A stretch of 64,000 nt of DNA from Vibrio sp. 05-20-BW147 (GCF_013369385.1 NZ_SZTO01000001.1:124001-188000); one strand, 5' to 3'; positions 45,165-55,270 are shown, counted from the first letter of the stretch. The notes: generated from the letters alone by a model not told the origin. Numbers and translations are program-made.

Positions 45165-45213
45165 AGAGTGGACCGAGCATTTAGGTCGTCAAGTAAAACG
45201 CCCGGCCCACTCT
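45165..45213 (-). other. Intercistronic hairpin between ahpC and ahpF
   Basis: A ten-pair stem (45204-45213 with 45165-45174, one G-U pair in the RNA) lies shortly after ahpC. There is no U run, so it is likely a partial terminator or processing site lowering ahpF relative to ahpC. Confidence 0.55.
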
Positions 45214-45242
45214 TTAACTTAAGGGGTAATCAACGCAAATGG

Positions 45243-45800
45243 TTAGATTTTGCCAACTAGGTCTAGTGAAGGTGCTAGCGTTTGTTCGCCTTCTTTCCAT
45301 TTAGCAGGACATACTTCGCCTGGGTGCGCAGCAACGTATTGAGCTGCTTTGATTTTGCGTAGTAGGTCTTCTGCGTCACGGCCGATACCTTCTGCTGTAA
45401 TTTCAACCGCTTGGATAACACCTTGTGGGTCGATAACGAAGGTTGCACGGTCTGCAAGACCTTGGCCTGGGCGCATTACACCAAAGTTGTTGGTAATGTT
45501 GCCAGTTTGGTCGCCCACCATGAAGTATTTGATTTTGCCGATAGTTTCAGAGCTGTCATGCCACGCTTTGTGAGTGAAATGCGTGTCAGTTGACACTGAG
45601 AATACTTCCACACCGCGAGATTGAAGCTCTTCGTAGTGGTCTGCTAGGTCACCAAGTTCAGTCGGACAGACGAAAGTGAAGTCCGCTGGGTAGAAGAAAA
45701 ATACCGACCATTTGCCCAATACATCTTGTTCAGTGATGTCAACGAATTTGCCATCTTTGTATGCTGTTGCGCTAAATGGTTTGATAGTAGTGTTAATCAT
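45243..45800 (-). CDS. ahpC: Alkyl hydroperoxide reductase subunit C (peroxiredoxin)
   Basis: A 185-residue typical 2-Cys peroxiredoxin that reduces hydrogen peroxide and organic hydroperoxides. The peroxidatic cysteine is C45 in D-F-T-F-V-C-P-T-E and the resolving one C164 in G-E-V-C-P-A. AAGGAAATC precedes the ATG at 45800; the frame extends 12 codons upstream without support. An OxyR-type site lies 84-120 bases upstream, and ahpF follows, completing the system. Confidence 0.95.
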   Translation of the reverse strand: MINTTIKPFSATAYKDGKFVDITEQDVLGKWSVFFFYPADFTFVCPTELGDLADHYEELQSRGVEVFSVSTDTHFTHKAWHDSSETIGKIKYFMVGDQTGNITNNFGVMRPGQGLADRATFVIDPQGVIQAVEITAEGIGRDAEDLLRKIKAAQYVAAHPGEVCPAKWKEGEQTLAPSLDLVGKI

Positions 45801-45883
45801 ATTCTTGATTTCCTTTAAGTTTGTTAGGTTTGGCATCGCTTGCCTTCGGGAGGTATATTCCCATTCTGACCCATGAAAGGAAA

Positions 45884-45920
45884 ATTGCTTGTGGCTATTC
45901 TATTGATAGGCGTTTTCTAT
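45884..45920. promoter_or_regulatory. OxyR binding site upstream of ahpC
   Basis: The quarter-site pattern reads ATTG-N7-CTAT-N7-ATAG-N7-CTAT (45884-45920), which fits the OxyR tetramer consensus ATAG-N7-CTAT-N7-ATAG-N7-CTAT at all but one base, with exact spacing. It implies activation of ahpCF by oxidised OxyR. Confidence 0.82.
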
Positions 45921-46052
45921 TTTACCTAGGGGAACAAAGGCGTTATTTGAAAAGTCTTATCTATTGATTGTGGATTTTTAATAGGTGATGTTTTGTGTGA
46001 TAGGAACCATTCTCTAAAGCGCTTCTGCTCTGCTGGCTTAGGGCTTTCTGGG

Positions 46053-46970
46053 CTAAGGCTTTTTGGCCAATGACACTTTTGAGTTCGGTTGCTTGTTGAG
46101 CTGACGGCTGATTTGCCAGCCAGTTTGGATGAGTAAATCAAGATCGACACCAGTTTCTATGCCTAATCCTTGGCACAAATAGACCACATCTTCACTGGCG
46201 ACATTGCCCGACGCCCCGGGAGCATAAGGGCATCCACCTAGGCCAGCCACACTGCTGTCTAGCGTATTGATGCCCATCAGTAGCGATTGATAGATATTGG
46301 CAATTGCTTGGCCATAGGTATCGTGAAAATGCACGGCAAGGTGTTCACATGGCACTTGTTTCATCACTGTATCGAGCATGGTGGCGACTTTACGTGGCGT
46401 GCCTGTACCAATGGTATCGCCAAGTGAAATCTCAAAGCAGCCTAACTGATATAGCGCAGAAGCTATGGAAGCCACTTGGCTGGGCGGGGTTGCACCATCG
46501 TAAGGGCAGTCAATGACAGTAGAAAGGTAACCTCGTACGGGGATGTTGAGCTGCTTGGCTTGTGCCATTACAGGTTGAAAGCGCTCTAGGCTTTCGGCAA
46601 TGGAGCAATGAATATTGTGTTGGCTAAACCCTTCACTGCAAGAGGCGAAGACGGCGACGTGATCCACTTGGGCAGAAACAGCGGCTTGAAAACCCTGCAA
46701 GTTAGGTGTGAGGGCACTGTATTGAACTCCCAGACTGCGGTGAATTTGTTCAAACACAGCAAGAGAATCTGCCATTTGTGGCACACGTTTAGCAGAAACA
46801 AACGCGCCCGCTTCGATGCGTGTTAATCCGGTTTGGGAGAGGGCGTTGATCAGCGCCACCTTGCTATCGGTGGAAACGGCGCCCTCGTTTTGTAAGCCGT
46901 CACGAGGGCCAACCTCAACAATCGTGACGTGTTCAGGCAGGGTTAAGTTCTCTGCAGAGAAGCGGCTCAT
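46053..46970 (-). CDS. liuE: Hydroxymethylglutaryl-CoA lyase
   Basis: A 305-residue DRE-TIM metallolyase that splits HMG-CoA into acetoacetate and acetyl-CoA, the last step of leucine breakdown. It has the metal-site start E-V-G-P-R-D-G-L-Q-N-E and the catalytic-cysteine signature G-L-G-G-C-P-Y-A-P-G-A-S-G-N. The start overlaps the liuC stop by four bases, with GGGAG ahead of the ATG. It is last in the operon. In many gammaproteobacteria a biotin-carboxylase gene lies between liuC and liuE; here there is none. Confidence 0.93.
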   Translation of the reverse strand: MSRFSAENLTLPEHVTIVEVGPRDGLQNEGAVSTDSKVALINALSQTGLTRIEAGAFVSAKRVPQMADSLAVFEQIHRSLGVQYSALTPNLQGFQAAVSAQVDHVAVFASCSEGFSQHNIHCSIAESLERFQPVMAQAKQLNIPVRGYLSTVIDCPYDGATPPSQVASIASALYQLGCFEISLGDTIGTGTPRKVATMLDTVMKQVPCEHLAVHFHDTYGQAIANIYQSLLMGINTLDSSVAGLGGCPYAPGASGNVASEDVVYLCQGLGIETGVDLDLLIQTGWQISRQLNKQPNSKVSLAKKP

Positions 46971-47776
46971 TCAATCTCCCTTTTGGCCGGACACCAACTG
47001 GGTAACCTTTTGCTAAAAAATGCATTGAGCCCTTCTTGGCCTTCTTCACTGCAACGAATATTGGCGATCATGGCACTGGTTTTGTCGATCAACGGCGATT
47101 CGATGGGCATGGATGCGCAATCTTGGCAGAGCCGTTTTACTTGTTGCATCGCTTTCGGACTGTTGTGCAATAGGCGCTGGGCCATCGATTGTGTGGTCTG
47201 CGGCAACTGTTTCTCGTCGTTAACCACAATGTGCACCAATCCCATTTCCAGTGCGGTATTGGCATCAAAGGTTTCGGCACTGAGCATGTAACGTCGAGCA
47301 TGTCGTTGTCCCAAACTTCGGCAGACATACGGCCCAATGGTGGCAGGAATCAACCCTAATTTAACTTCACTCAAACAGAAGCGGCTTTCCGCGGTGGCAA
47401 TGGCGATATCGCAACAACAAATCAACCCAAGTGCACCACCAAAAGCCGCGCCTTGAACGCTGGCGATGGTGGGGGCAGGGAAGTGGTCGAGGGTTTGCAT
47501 CAACTTGGCCAAGCGTTTTGCATCTTCAAGGTTAGCGGCTTCGTCTTGCTCTGCCATGGCACGCATCCAGTTGAGATCGGCCCCAGCCGAAAAGTGTGGC
47601 CCGTTGGCGTTGAGAATCAAAACCCGCAATTGTGCGTTTGAAGCGAAGGTTTCTAGCGCTTCAATCAATGCGCGGATCAGGTCGGCATCAAAGGCATTGT
47701 GCTTTTCAAGCCGATTAAGGGTTAACGTGGCAACCCCTTGCTGATCCATATTGGCTAATAACGCCTGCCTAACCAT
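46967..47776 (-). CDS. liuC: Methylglutaconyl-CoA hydratase (enoyl-CoA hydratase family)
   Basis: A 269-residue crotonase-fold enzyme that hydrates 3-methylglutaconyl-CoA to HMG-CoA in leucine breakdown. The oxyanion-hole segments H-F-S-A-G-A-D-L and A-A-F-G-G-A-L-G are present. It lies 26 bases after liuB and overlaps liuE by ATGA. The C-terminal residues after the usual P-S-W (C-P-A-K-R-E-I-E) look like a short non-conserved extension. Its assignment as LiuC rests mainly on the operon. Confidence 0.88.
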   Translation of the reverse strand: MVRQALLANMDQQGVATLTLNRLEKHNAFDADLIRALIEALETFASNAQLRVLILNANGPHFSAGADLNWMRAMAEQDEAANLEDAKRLAKLMQTLDHFPAPTIASVQGAAFGGALGLICCCDIAIATAESRFCLSEVKLGLIPATIGPYVCRSLGQRHARRYMLSAETFDANTALEMGLVHIVVNDEKQLPQTTQSMAQRLLHNSPKAMQQVKRLCQDCASMPIESPLIDKTSAMIANIRCSEEGQEGLNAFFSKRLPSWCPAKREIE

Positions 47777-47802
47777 AGGTTAACTCTCCAACGTGTGACT
47801 AT

Positions 47803-49407
47803 TTACATGCGGAAAATACCAAACTCGCTGTCGCCGATCGGCGCATTCAAGCTTGCGCGTAATGCACGACCAACGATGGCGCGAGTCTCTACGGGATCGA
47901 TGATGCCGTCATCCCATAATCGCGCACTGGCGTAATAGGGATTACCTTGGCTTTCGTACAGTTCAAGAATCGACTGACGATAATCGTGTTCATCTTGTTC
48001 TGGCCAGTGTTCCCCTTGGCGTGCTTTTACGTCACGACGCACTTGCGTGAGCACCCCTGCTGCTTGTTCGCCGCCCATGACCGAAATGCGAGCGTTGGGC
48101 CACATCCACAACATAGTGGGATCATAAGCCCTGCCACACATGCCGTAATTGCCCGCACCATAAGAGCCGCCGATGATCACTGTAAACTTAGGCACATCGG
48201 CACATGCCACCGCCATCACGAGTTTGGCGCCGTGTTTCGCAATGCCCTCTGCTTCGACTTTTTTCCCCACCATAAAGCCAGTGATGTTCTGTAAAAAGAG
48301 TAGTGGAATTTTGCGTTTTGCGCACAACTCAATGAAATGTGCGCCTTTTTGCGCCGATTCAGAGAAAAGAATGCCGTTGTTGGCCACAATTCCGATCGGG
48401 AAACCCAGCAAATGCGCGAAGCCACACACTAAAGAAGGGCCGTACATCGCTTTAAATTCGTCAAAGTCGGAGTCATCGACCATTCTGGCAATCACTTCAC
48501 GAACATCAAAAGAGAGCCGCAAGTTAGCATTGACGATGCCGTAGATCTCATCGGCAGGGTAACGTGGTTCAAGAACGGGTTTCGGCGCGCATGGTAGAGC
48601 GGGGGCGTTGCAACTCTCGATGGCTTGACGAGCCAGTTGCAGAGCGTGTTGTTCATCCAGTGCGTAATAATCCGCCACGCCTGATTTTTTGCAATGCACG
48701 TCCGCGCCGCCCAACTCTTCTTCGCTGACAATTTCACCCGTTGCGGCTTTGACCAGCGGTGGGCCACCTAAAAATATCGTGCCTTGCTGGCGAACAATGA
48801 TGGACACATCCGCCATCGCGGGGATGTATGCGCCCCCCGCGGTACATGGGCCAAGGACAACGGCAATTTGAGGAATGCCAGCGGCCGACATGCGAGCTTG
48901 ATTGTAGAAAATTCGACCAAAGTGATCTTTATCGGGAAAGACTTCCGCTTGGTGAGGCAGGTTCGCCCCGCCGGAATCCACCAGATAGACGCAAGGCAGC
49001 TGACATTTCATCGCGATCTCTTGCGCTCGGAGGTGTTTTTTTACCGTGAGTGGGAAATAGGTGCCGCCTTTGACCGATGGATCGTTGGCGATCACCATGC
49101 ATTCGATGCCCTGAATCTGACCAATGCCCGCCACGACCCCCGCACAGGCGATGGGTTCGTCGTAGACATTCCACGCAGCAAATTGGCCGATTTCAAGTAG
49201 TGAGGTGTTCTCGTCAAGCAGCTTGGCGATCCGCTCACGAACGGGTAACTTGCCTTTCTCTCGTTGGCGCTGCTGCGCTTTTACCCCTCCGCCTTGATGC
49301 ACCAAGTTTAAGTTAGCACTCAGCTTGCGTACCAATTCTGCCAAGGTTTGGTAGTTTGATTGATAGAGGGCATCTTCTTTGCGTGCTTTTGTCGGTAAAA
49401 CAGCCAT
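47803..49407 (-). CDS. liuB: Methylcrotonoyl-CoA carboxylase, carboxyltransferase (beta) subunit
   Basis: A 534-residue carboxyltransferase with both crotonase-like halves: S-G-G-A-N-L-P-H and [10 protein letters not shown] in the first, [15 protein letters not shown] and M-G-G-E-Q-A-A in the second. It transfers the carboxyl group from biotin to 3-methylcrotonyl-CoA. The enzyme needs an alpha subunit with biotin carboxylase and biotin-carrier domains, and that is not found in this operon or elsewhere in the window. It lies between liuA and liuC. Confidence 0.93.
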   Translation of the reverse strand: MAVLPTKARKEDALYQSNYQTLAELVRKLSANLNLVHQGGGVKAQQRQREKGKLPVRERIAKLLDENTSLLEIGQFAAWNVYDEPIACAGVVAGIGQIQGIECMVIANDPSVKGGTYFPLTVKKHLRAQEIAMKCQLPCVYLVDSGGANLPHQAEVFPDKDHFGRIFYNQARMSAAGIPQIAVVLGPCTAGGAYIPAMADVSIIVRQQGTIFLGGPPLVKAATGEIVSEEELGGADVHCKKSGVADYYALDEQHALQLARQAIESCNAPALPCAPKPVLEPRYPADEIYGIVNANLRLSFDVREVIARMVDDSDFDEFKAMYGPSLVCGFAHLLGFPIGIVANNGILFSESAQKGAHFIELCAKRKIPLLFLQNITGFMVGKKVEAEGIAKHGAKLVMAVACADVPKFTVIIGGSYGAGNYGMCGRAYDPTMLWMWPNARISVMGGEQAAGVLTQVRRDVKARQGEHWPEQDEHDYRQSILELYESQGNPYYASARLWDDGIIDPVETRAIVGRALRASLNAPIGDSEFGIFRM

Positions 49408-49440
49408 GTTCCTTCCTTAGCGGGCATCGCTTCGCTGAAA

Positions 49441-50610
49441 TTAGCGAGATTCGTTAAACAGCTCTCTGCCGATGAGCATGCGGCGGATTTCCGAAGTTCC
49501 AGCGCCAATTTCGTACAGCTTGGCGTCACGAAGCAGGCGGCCAGTGGGAAACTCGTTGACGTAGCCATTGCCGCCAAGCAGTTGAATGGCGTCAAGCGCC
49601 ATTCGAGTAGCCAATTCAGCGCTATACAGGATCACGCCGGCAGCGTCTTTGCGCGTCACTTCTCCGCGATCGCACGCTGCCGCGACGGTATAGACGTAAC
49701 TGCGTGCCGCGTTCATTTGGGTATACATGTCCGCCAATTTGCCTTGCACTAATTGGAACTCGCCAATCGGCTGGCCAAACTGCTTACGATCGTGAATATA
49801 TGGAATCACCGCATCCAAACAGCTGCGCATAATACCGAGAGGTCCTCCGGCCAACACCACGCGTTCGTAGTCCAAACCACTCATTAACACCCGCACTCCG
49901 TGGTTGACTTCACCCAACACGTTCTCCTTAGGCACAAGGCAATCTTCAAACACCAATTCGCTGGTGTTTGAGCCGCGCATGCCCAATTTGTCGAGCTTCT
50001 GAGCCGAGTGAAAACCGGGGAATGCACGTTCAACAATAAACGCGGTAATACCATGCGTCTCGGCTTTGGGATTGGTTTTGGCGTACACCACCAATGTATG
50101 TGCATCGGGGCCGTTGGTGATCCACATTTTGCTGCCGTTGAGCACAAATTGATCGCCTTTCTCTTTTGCTTTCAACTGCATGCTCACCACGTCAGAGCCG
50201 GAGTTGGCCTCGCTCATGGCGAGTGCGCCAATGTGCTCGCCAGAAATCAATGCAGGCAAGTAATGGGCTTTTTGCTGCGCGTTGCCGTTACGGTAGATTT
50301 GGTTAATGCACAGGTTGGAGTGGGCACCATAGCTCAGTGCCACGGAGGCGGAGGCGCGACTGATCTCTTCCATTGCAACGACGTGAGCGAGATACCCCAT
50401 ATCTGCGCCGCCATATTCTTCACTGATGGTGACGCCGTGCAATCCCATTTCCCCCAGCTTAGTCCACAAATGATCGGGGAAATGGTTGGCACGATCGATG
50501 TCTGCCGCCAGTGGCGCGATATGTTCGTTAGCAAAAGCATTGACCTGTTCTCTAAGCAGATCGATGGTGTCGCCAAGTCCGAAATTGAGGGGTTGAAACC
50601 TATCTTTCAT
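49441..50610 (-). CDS. liuA: Isovaleryl-CoA dehydrogenase
   Basis: A 389-residue acyl-CoA dehydrogenase that oxidises isovaleryl-CoA and gives electrons to ETF. Near the C-terminus it has G-A-G-T-S-E-I-R-R, with glycine where straight-chain enzymes have the catalytic glutamate. The glutamate of the G-L-D-Y-E-R segment earlier would serve instead, the mark of isovaleryl-CoA dehydrogenases. GGAGGCGCT lies before ATG 50610. It is first in the liu operon, transcribed away from the thiolase operon, and follows the liuR gene on the same strand. Confidence 0.92.
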   Translation of the reverse strand: MKDRFQPLNFGLGDTIDLLREQVNAFANEHIAPLAADIDRANHFPDHLWTKLGEMGLHGVTISEEYGGADMGYLAHVVAMEEISRASASVALSYGAHSNLCINQIYRNGNAQQKAHYLPALISGEHIGALAMSEANSGSDVVSMQLKAKEKGDQFVLNGSKMWITNGPDAHTLVVYAKTNPKAETHGITAFIVERAFPGFHSAQKLDKLGMRGSNTSELVFEDCLVPKENVLGEVNHGVRVLMSGLDYERVVLAGGPLGIMRSCLDAVIPYIHDRKQFGQPIGEFQLVQGKLADMYTQMNAARSYVYTVAAACDRGEVTRKDAAGVILYSAELATRMALDAIQLLGGNGYVNEFPTGRLLRDAKLYEIGAGTSEIRRMLIGRELFNESR

Positions 50611-50675
50611 AGCGCCTCCTGAGCAGCCATGCGGGTGTTTCACTACCTATCCCGAGGGTGGATTTATCGCACTGG

Positions 50676-51065
50676 TTAAGCCCGTTTTGATCGGCTGGCA
50701 AGTTCATGCAGTGCGTGTTGGCAGCGCTGTTTGGCTGCATCGAGCTCGCTCATGACCACGCTAATATCGTCGAGCTGACGCTGCAAAATCGCTTGTTTCT
50801 CATCAATGATATTGAGCATTTTGACCAATTGAGTCTCGCTTTGGCGCAGATCATACAGCTCGAACAGTTCACGTATTTCCGCTAATGAAAAGCCGAGCCT
50901 TTTCCCTCGCAAAATCAATTTCAGCCGCGTTTTATCACGGCGCTGATAGATTCGGGTGTTGCCTTTGCGCTCTGGTTGCAACAAGCCAACGTCTTCATAG
51001 AAACGGATACTGCGCGTCGTGATGTCGAACTCTTTTGCCAGTTCGCTGATTTTAAACGTTTCCAT
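50676..51065 (-). CDS. liuR: MerR-family regulator of branched-chain catabolism (LiuR)
   Basis: A 129-residue MerR-family protein, with helix-turn-helix I-S-E-L-A-K-E-F-D-I-T-T-R-S-I-R-F-Y-E-D and wing residues R-I-Y-Q-R-R-D. The C-terminal half is a dimerising coiled coil. LiuR controls leucine and branched-chain degradation genes in gammaproteobacteria. Two LiuR-type boxes lie upstream in the intergenic region shared with the thiolase operon. It is first in a minus-strand unit with liuA 65 bases downstream. Confidence 0.9.
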   Translation of the reverse strand: METFKISELAKEFDITTRSIRFYEDVGLLQPERKGNTRIYQRRDKTRLKLILRGKRLGFSLAEIRELFELYDLRQSETQLVKMLNIIDEKQAILQRQLDDISVVMSELDAAKQRCQHALHELASRSKRA

Positions 51066-51160
51066 TTCAGACCCCCTTAGAGGTATTTATGCGATGTTGA
51101 TAAGCCACAGCATGGCACGCGAGGTGTTCATGAAAATTGCCATTGTTAAAAAAATGCTTC

Positions 51161-51176
51161 TTTACGTTTACGTAAA
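51161..51176. promoter_or_regulatory. LiuR-type operator, liuR side
   Basis: TTTACGTTTACGTAAA, a near-perfect inverted repeat of the kind known for LiuR (TTTACG-N4-CGTAAA). It is 96 bases upstream of the liuR ATG. Confidence 0.78.
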
Positions 51177-51189
51177 TGTTAGTGCTATG

Positions 51190-51205
51190 CTTACGTAAAC
51201 GTCAA
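51190..51205. promoter_or_regulatory. LiuR-type operator, thiolase side
   Basis: CTTACGTAAACGTCAA; in reverse it reads TTGACGTTTACGTAAG, the same motif with two end changes. It lies 56 bases before the thiolase ATG and 29 bases from the other box, so one regulator can control both directions. Confidence 0.75.
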
Positions 51206-51260
51206 GAAAGCCGCCAGAGCGAATTTGAGTAAAACGCGTTTCTCGCGGCAGGGAGCGAAT

Positions 51261-52478
51261 ATGGCGAAATCAATTTGGATAGTGGCAGCAAAACGTACCC
51301 CGATAGGGCGATTCCAAGGGGCGCTCGCCGCGCTGAGTGCACCGCAATTAGGCGCTGCCGCGATTCACGCGGCGATGGATGCCGTTTCGTTGTCCGCGCA
51401 ACAAGTGGATGAAGTGTATATGGGGTGCGTGTTGCCCGCAGGGTGTGGTCAAGCCCCCGCACGGCAAGCGGCACTGAAAGCCGAATTGGGTTATTCCACG
51501 CCTTGTACCACAGTCAATAAAGTGTGTGGCTCTGGGATGAAAGCGGTGATGTTGGCCTATGATCAGCTCAAAGCGGGTGATAAGTGCTGCATGATTGCGG
51601 GGGGAATGGAGAGCATGACCAATGCCCCATATCTATTGAAAGAGTCGCGCAGCGGCATGCGAATGGGCCACAAAACCACCTTCGATCATATGTTTCTTGA
51701 TGGATTGCAAGATGCCTATGAGGGCCATTTGATGGGCGTTTATGCGCAGCAAATCGCTGACAAACTCAATTACACCCGAGAGCAAATGGACACTTGGGCC
51801 ATTCAATCGGCGCAGCGTGCGACTCAGGCACAGCACGAAGCGCAGTTCAAAGAGGAAATCACCCCGATTTTTCTCGAAGGACGCAGCAGCATGACGCTGG
51901 ATCATGATGAGCATCCAACCACCATTCAGCTCGACAAAATTCCCAAACTGAAACCCGCGTTTGCCGATGACGGTACGGTGACCGCCGCCAATTCCAGCTC
52001 GATTGCGGATGGCGCAGCAGCACTGATATTGGCCGATGGTGATTGGGCCGAAAAACAAGGCTTAACACCGCTGGCGATCATTCGTGGCCATGCAAGCCAT
52101 GCTCGCTTGCCCGCCGAGTTTACCGTTGCGCCCGTTTACGCGATTGAGCAACTGCTCAGCCAGCTCGATTGGGGAATCGACGAGGTGGATTTGTGGGAGA
52201 TCAACGAAGCGTTTGCCGTCGTGACACAAATTGCTATTCAGCAGCTCGGCTTGGCCGTAGACAAAGTCAACATCAAAGGGGGCGCCTGTGCGTTAGGGCA
52301 CCCTATTGGTGCCAGTGGTGCCCGAATTTTAGTCACTTTGATTCACAGCTTGCGTCAACTACAAGCGTTGGGCACCAATGGTGACGCTAAGTGCCGTCGC
52401 AGTGTCAAAGGCGTGGCTGCACTGTGTATTGGTGGCGGAGAGGCCACCGCGATTGGTATCGAAATCCCGGTGTTTTGA
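51261..52478 (+). CDS. Acetyl-CoA C-acetyltransferase (thiolase)
   Basis: A 405-residue type II thiolase that condenses or cleaves acetoacetyl-CoA-type substrates. The nucleophilic cysteine is in T-V-N-K-V-C-G-S-G-M-K, the active-site His in G-H-P-I-G-A-S-G-A-R and the G-G-A-C-A-L-G motif is at the C-terminus. It can use the acetoacetate product of leucine breakdown (after activation) or 2-methylacetoacetyl-CoA from isoleucine. GGGAGCGAAT precedes ATG 51261. First gene of the plus-strand valine/isobutyrate block. Confidence 0.92.
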   Translation: MAKSIWIVAAKRTPIGRFQGALAALSAPQLGAAAIHAAMDAVSLSAQQVDEVYMGCVLPAGCGQAPARQAALKAELGYSTPCTTVNKVCGSGMKAVMLAYDQLKAGDKCCMIAGGMESMTNAPYLLKESRSGMRMGHKTTFDHMFLDGLQDAYEGHLMGVYAQQIADKLNYTREQMDTWAIQSAQRATQAQHEAQFKEEITPIFLEGRSSMTLDHDEHPTTIQLDKIPKLKPAFADDGTVTAANSSSIADGAAALILADGDWAEKQGLTPLAIIRGHASHARLPAEFTVAPVYAIEQLLSQLDWGIDEVDLWEINEAFAVVTQIAIQQLGLAVDKVNIKGGACALGHPIGASGARILVTLIHSLRQLQALGTNGDAKCRRSVKGVAALCIGGGEATAIGIEIPVF

Positions 52479-52584
52479 GTGGCCAATACAGCTGTGTCAT
52501 TAGCACGATGCAACGAATGAAAACGACGCAATGAACGCAGACGCAAACAGAATCAGGGCGAATGAAACCATAAGGAAAGCCAAC

Positions 52585-54078
52585 ATGACCCAATCAGTAC
52601 CTCTTTTTATCCAAGGTTCGTTTGTCGAATCTCAGAGCAACGAATGGATTGATGTGACCAACCCAGCCACCGGTGAGGTGATTGCTCGTCTGCCTTGCGC
52701 CACGCCAGCCGAAATGACCAATGCGATTACCTCTGCAAGTGAAGTGTTCCAATCATGGAAAGAGGTTGCGGTCTCTGAACGAGCCAGATTGATGTTGCGT
52801 TATCAGCATTTGCTCAAAGGAAACCACGATGCGCTGGCGCAATTGCTCTCTCAAGAAACGGGCAAAACCCTTGCCGATGCCAAAGGCGATGTGTGGCGAG
52901 GGATAGAAGTGGTGGAACAAGCGGCCAATATCGCCAGCAATATGATGGGAGAGACGGTGGAAAATGTGGCCACTGATATCGACAGCTACTCCCTAATCCA
53001 GCCATTGGGTGTCTGCTGTGGTATTACACCGTTTAATTTTCCTGCCATGATCCCGTTGTGGATGTTCCCGATTGCCATTGCCAGTGGCAATACGTTTGTA
53101 CTGAAACCTTCTGAGCAGGTGCCGCTGACGTCTGTGCGTTTAGCGCAACTGTTTGCCGAAGCTGGTGCGCCGGATGGGGTGTTGCAGATCGTGCATGGGG
53201 GTAAAGCGCAGGTCGACTTTCTTCTCACGCATCCTGATGTTCGCGCCGTTTCGTTTGTTGGCTCGGTGCCGACCGCGCAATACATCTACCAAACCGCCAC
53301 GCAAAACTTCAAGCGTGTGCAGGCGTTTGCTGGAGCGAAAAACCATATGGTGGTGATGCCCGATGCCAATAAAGCGCAGGTACTTAGTAACTTAGTTGGT
53401 GCCTCGGTCGGAGCCGCTGGGCAACGTTGTATGGCGATCTCCGTGGCGGTATTGGTTGGCGATGCCAAGCATTGGGTGGCGGATCTCAAAGCCGAGCTGG
53501 CCAAAGTCAAACCCGGTGCATGGGACGATGCCAAGGCAGCCTATGGCCCACTTATCAGCGCCGCCGCCAAGCAGCGCGTGTTGAGCTTAATTGCTGAAGG
53601 CAAAGCGCAAGGCGCGGTGTGTGAGCTCGATGGCAGTCAATGCCAAGTGGCAGGATACCCTAACGGCAACTGGGTTGGCCCAACGCTATTTAGTGGTGTC
53701 ACCACAGAGATGAGCATCTATCAGCAAGAGATCTTTGGCCCGGTGCTGGTGTGTTTGGAAGTGGATAGCTTGGAAGAGGCGATTGCGCTGATTAACCGCA
53801 ATCCGTATGGCAATGGCACCTCGATTTTCACCGCCAATGGCGCCGCGGCGAGAAAATTCCAACATCAGATCCAAGTGGGGCAAGTGGGCATCAATGTGCC
53901 GATCCCAGTACCGCTGCCATTTTTCTCATTTACCGGCTGGCGCGGCAGTTTTTATGGGGATTTGCATGCTTACGGTAAACAGGCGGTGCGTTTTTATACC
54001 GAGACCAAAACCGTCACGGCACGTTGGTTTGAAGAAGACTTGCCTAGCGGGCCAAACATGACCATTCAACTGCGTTAG
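52585..54078 (+). CDS. mmsA: Methylmalonate-semialdehyde dehydrogenase (CoA-acylating)
   Basis: A 497-residue CoA-dependent aldehyde dehydrogenase converting methylmalonate semialdehyde to propionyl-CoA, the last step of valine breakdown. It has [22 protein letters not shown] and the catalytic cysteine in [11 protein letters not shown], all of the MmsA kind. AAGGAAAGCC precedes ATG 52585; the frame upstream to 52531 is not supported. It lies 107 bases after the thiolase gene. Confidence 0.94.
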   Translation: MTQSVPLFIQGSFVESQSNEWIDVTNPATGEVIARLPCATPAEMTNAITSASEVFQSWKEVAVSERARLMLRYQHLLKGNHDALAQLLSQETGKTLADAKGDVWRGIEVVEQAANIASNMMGETVENVATDIDSYSLIQPLGVCCGITPFNFPAMIPLWMFPIAIASGNTFVLKPSEQVPLTSVRLAQLFAEAGAPDGVLQIVHGGKAQVDFLLTHPDVRAVSFVGSVPTAQYIYQTATQNFKRVQAFAGAKNHMVVMPDANKAQVLSNLVGASVGAAGQRCMAISVAVLVGDAKHWVADLKAELAKVKPGAWDDAKAAYGPLISAAAKQRVLSLIAEGKAQGAVCELDGSQCQVAGYPNGNWVGPTLFSGVTTEMSIYQQEIFGPVLVCLEVDSLEEAIALINRNPYGNGTSIFTANGAAARKFQHQIQVGQVGINVPIPVPLPFFSFTGWRGSFYGDLHAYGKQAVRFYTETKTVTARWFEEDLPSGPNMTIQLR

Positions 54079-54115
54079 CACCAACTGCACGCATTGAGGA
54101 ATGAGGGAAAGAAAG

Positions 54116-55270
54116 ATGGATTTTGAACTCAATGAAGATCAACGCGCCTTTGCTGACACCGCAGCGCAGTTCGCCCAAGAGAAATTAATGCCCAACGCGG
54201 CAGTGTGGGATGAGACGCAGTTTTTTCCTGTTGAGGTGCTCAAAGAGGCTGGAGAGCTCGGCTTTCTCAGCCTGTATGCACCGGAAGAGCAGGGCGGTTT
54301 GGGAATGAGCCGGTTGGATGCAGCGATCATTTTTGAACAACTGTCGATGGGTTGCACCTCCACCACCGCCTTTATGACCATTCATAACATGGTCAATTGG
54401 ATGGTGGGCAGTTTTGCCACGCAGGAAGTGAAATCGCTTTATTGCCAAGGGCTTAACTCAGGTGATTTGCTTGGCTCCTATTGTTTGACCGAACCCAACT
54501 CGGGCTCTGACGCCGCATCATTGAAAACCACCGCTACGCGCCAAGGGGACGAATACCTGATTAATGGCGCGAAGGCGTTTATTTCAGGGGCGGGGGAAAC
54601 GCAAGTGTTGGTTGTGATGGCGCGTACAGGGGGCGAAGGGGCAAAAGGGGTCTCGGCGTTTGTGGTCCCAGCGGATGCGCAAGGGGTCAGCTATGGACGA
54701 AAAGAACCGAAAATGGGCTGGAATAGTCAGCCAACCCGTTCTATTACTTTTGATAACGTGCGAATTCCGCTCAATCACCGTTTAGGCGAAGAAGGGGAAG
54801 GTTTTCGCTTCGCCATGAAAGGGCTTGATGGCGGTCGTATTAATATTGCGACCTGCTCGGTGGGCACCGCGCAGAAGGCGCTGAATTTGGCCACGCAATA
54901 CGTTCAAGAGCGAAAACAATTTGGCCACACGCTCGCTGAGTTCCAGACGGTGCAATTTCGTTTGGCGGATATGGCGACAGAGTTGGTTGCCGCAAGACAA
55001 CTGGTGCGTTTTGCAGCCAGCAAACTGGATAAGGGCGACCCGGATGCGACAGCGTATTGCGCGATGGCCAAACGCTTTGCCACGGACGTTGGCTTTAAAG
55101 TGTGTGATGAAGCGCTGCAACTGTATGGCGGCTATGGCTACATCAAAGAGTACCCGTTGGAGCGTTTTTTCCGCGATGTACGCGTGCATCAAATATTGGA
55201 AGGCACCAATGAAATTATGCGTTTGATTGTGGCTCGTCGTTTGCTGTCACAGCAATCCAGTTTGCTCTAG
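54116..55270 (+). CDS. Acyl-CoA dehydrogenase, probably isobutyryl-CoA dehydrogenase
   Basis: A 384-residue acyl-CoA dehydrogenase. The C-terminal segment I-L-E-G-T-N-E-I-M-R has the catalytic glutamate in the usual place, in contrast with liuA upstream. Y-G-G-Y-G-Y-I-K-E and Q-P-T-R-S-I-T-F flank. The neighbours mmsA, hydroxyisobutyryl-CoA hydrolase and mmsB point to isobutyryl-CoA to methacrylyl-CoA. GAGGGAAAGAAAG lies before ATG 54116. Confidence 0.88.
   Translation: MDFELNEDQRAFADTAAQFAQEKLMPNAAVWDETQFFPVEVLKEAGELGFLSLYAPEEQGGLGMSRLDAAIIFEQLSMGCTSTTAFMTIHNMVNWMVGSFATQEVKSLYCQGLNSGDLLGSYCLTEPNSGSDAASLKTTATRQGDEYLINGAKAFISGAGETQVLVVMARTGGEGAKGVSAFVVPADAQGVSYGRKEPKMGWNSQPTRSITFDNVRIPLNHRLGEEGEGFRFAMKGLDGGRINIATCSVGTAQKALNLATQYVQERKQFGHTLAEFQTVQFRLADMATELVAARQLVRFAASKLDKGDPDATAYCAMAKRFATDVGFKVCDEALQLYGGYGYIKEYPLERFFRDVRVHQILEGTNEIMRLIVARRLLSQQSSLL

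Noticed and set aside
47947..49316. Long plus-strand frames opposite liuB.
   Set aside because: Antisense shadows in high-GC third-position DNA; no domains or ribosome sites.
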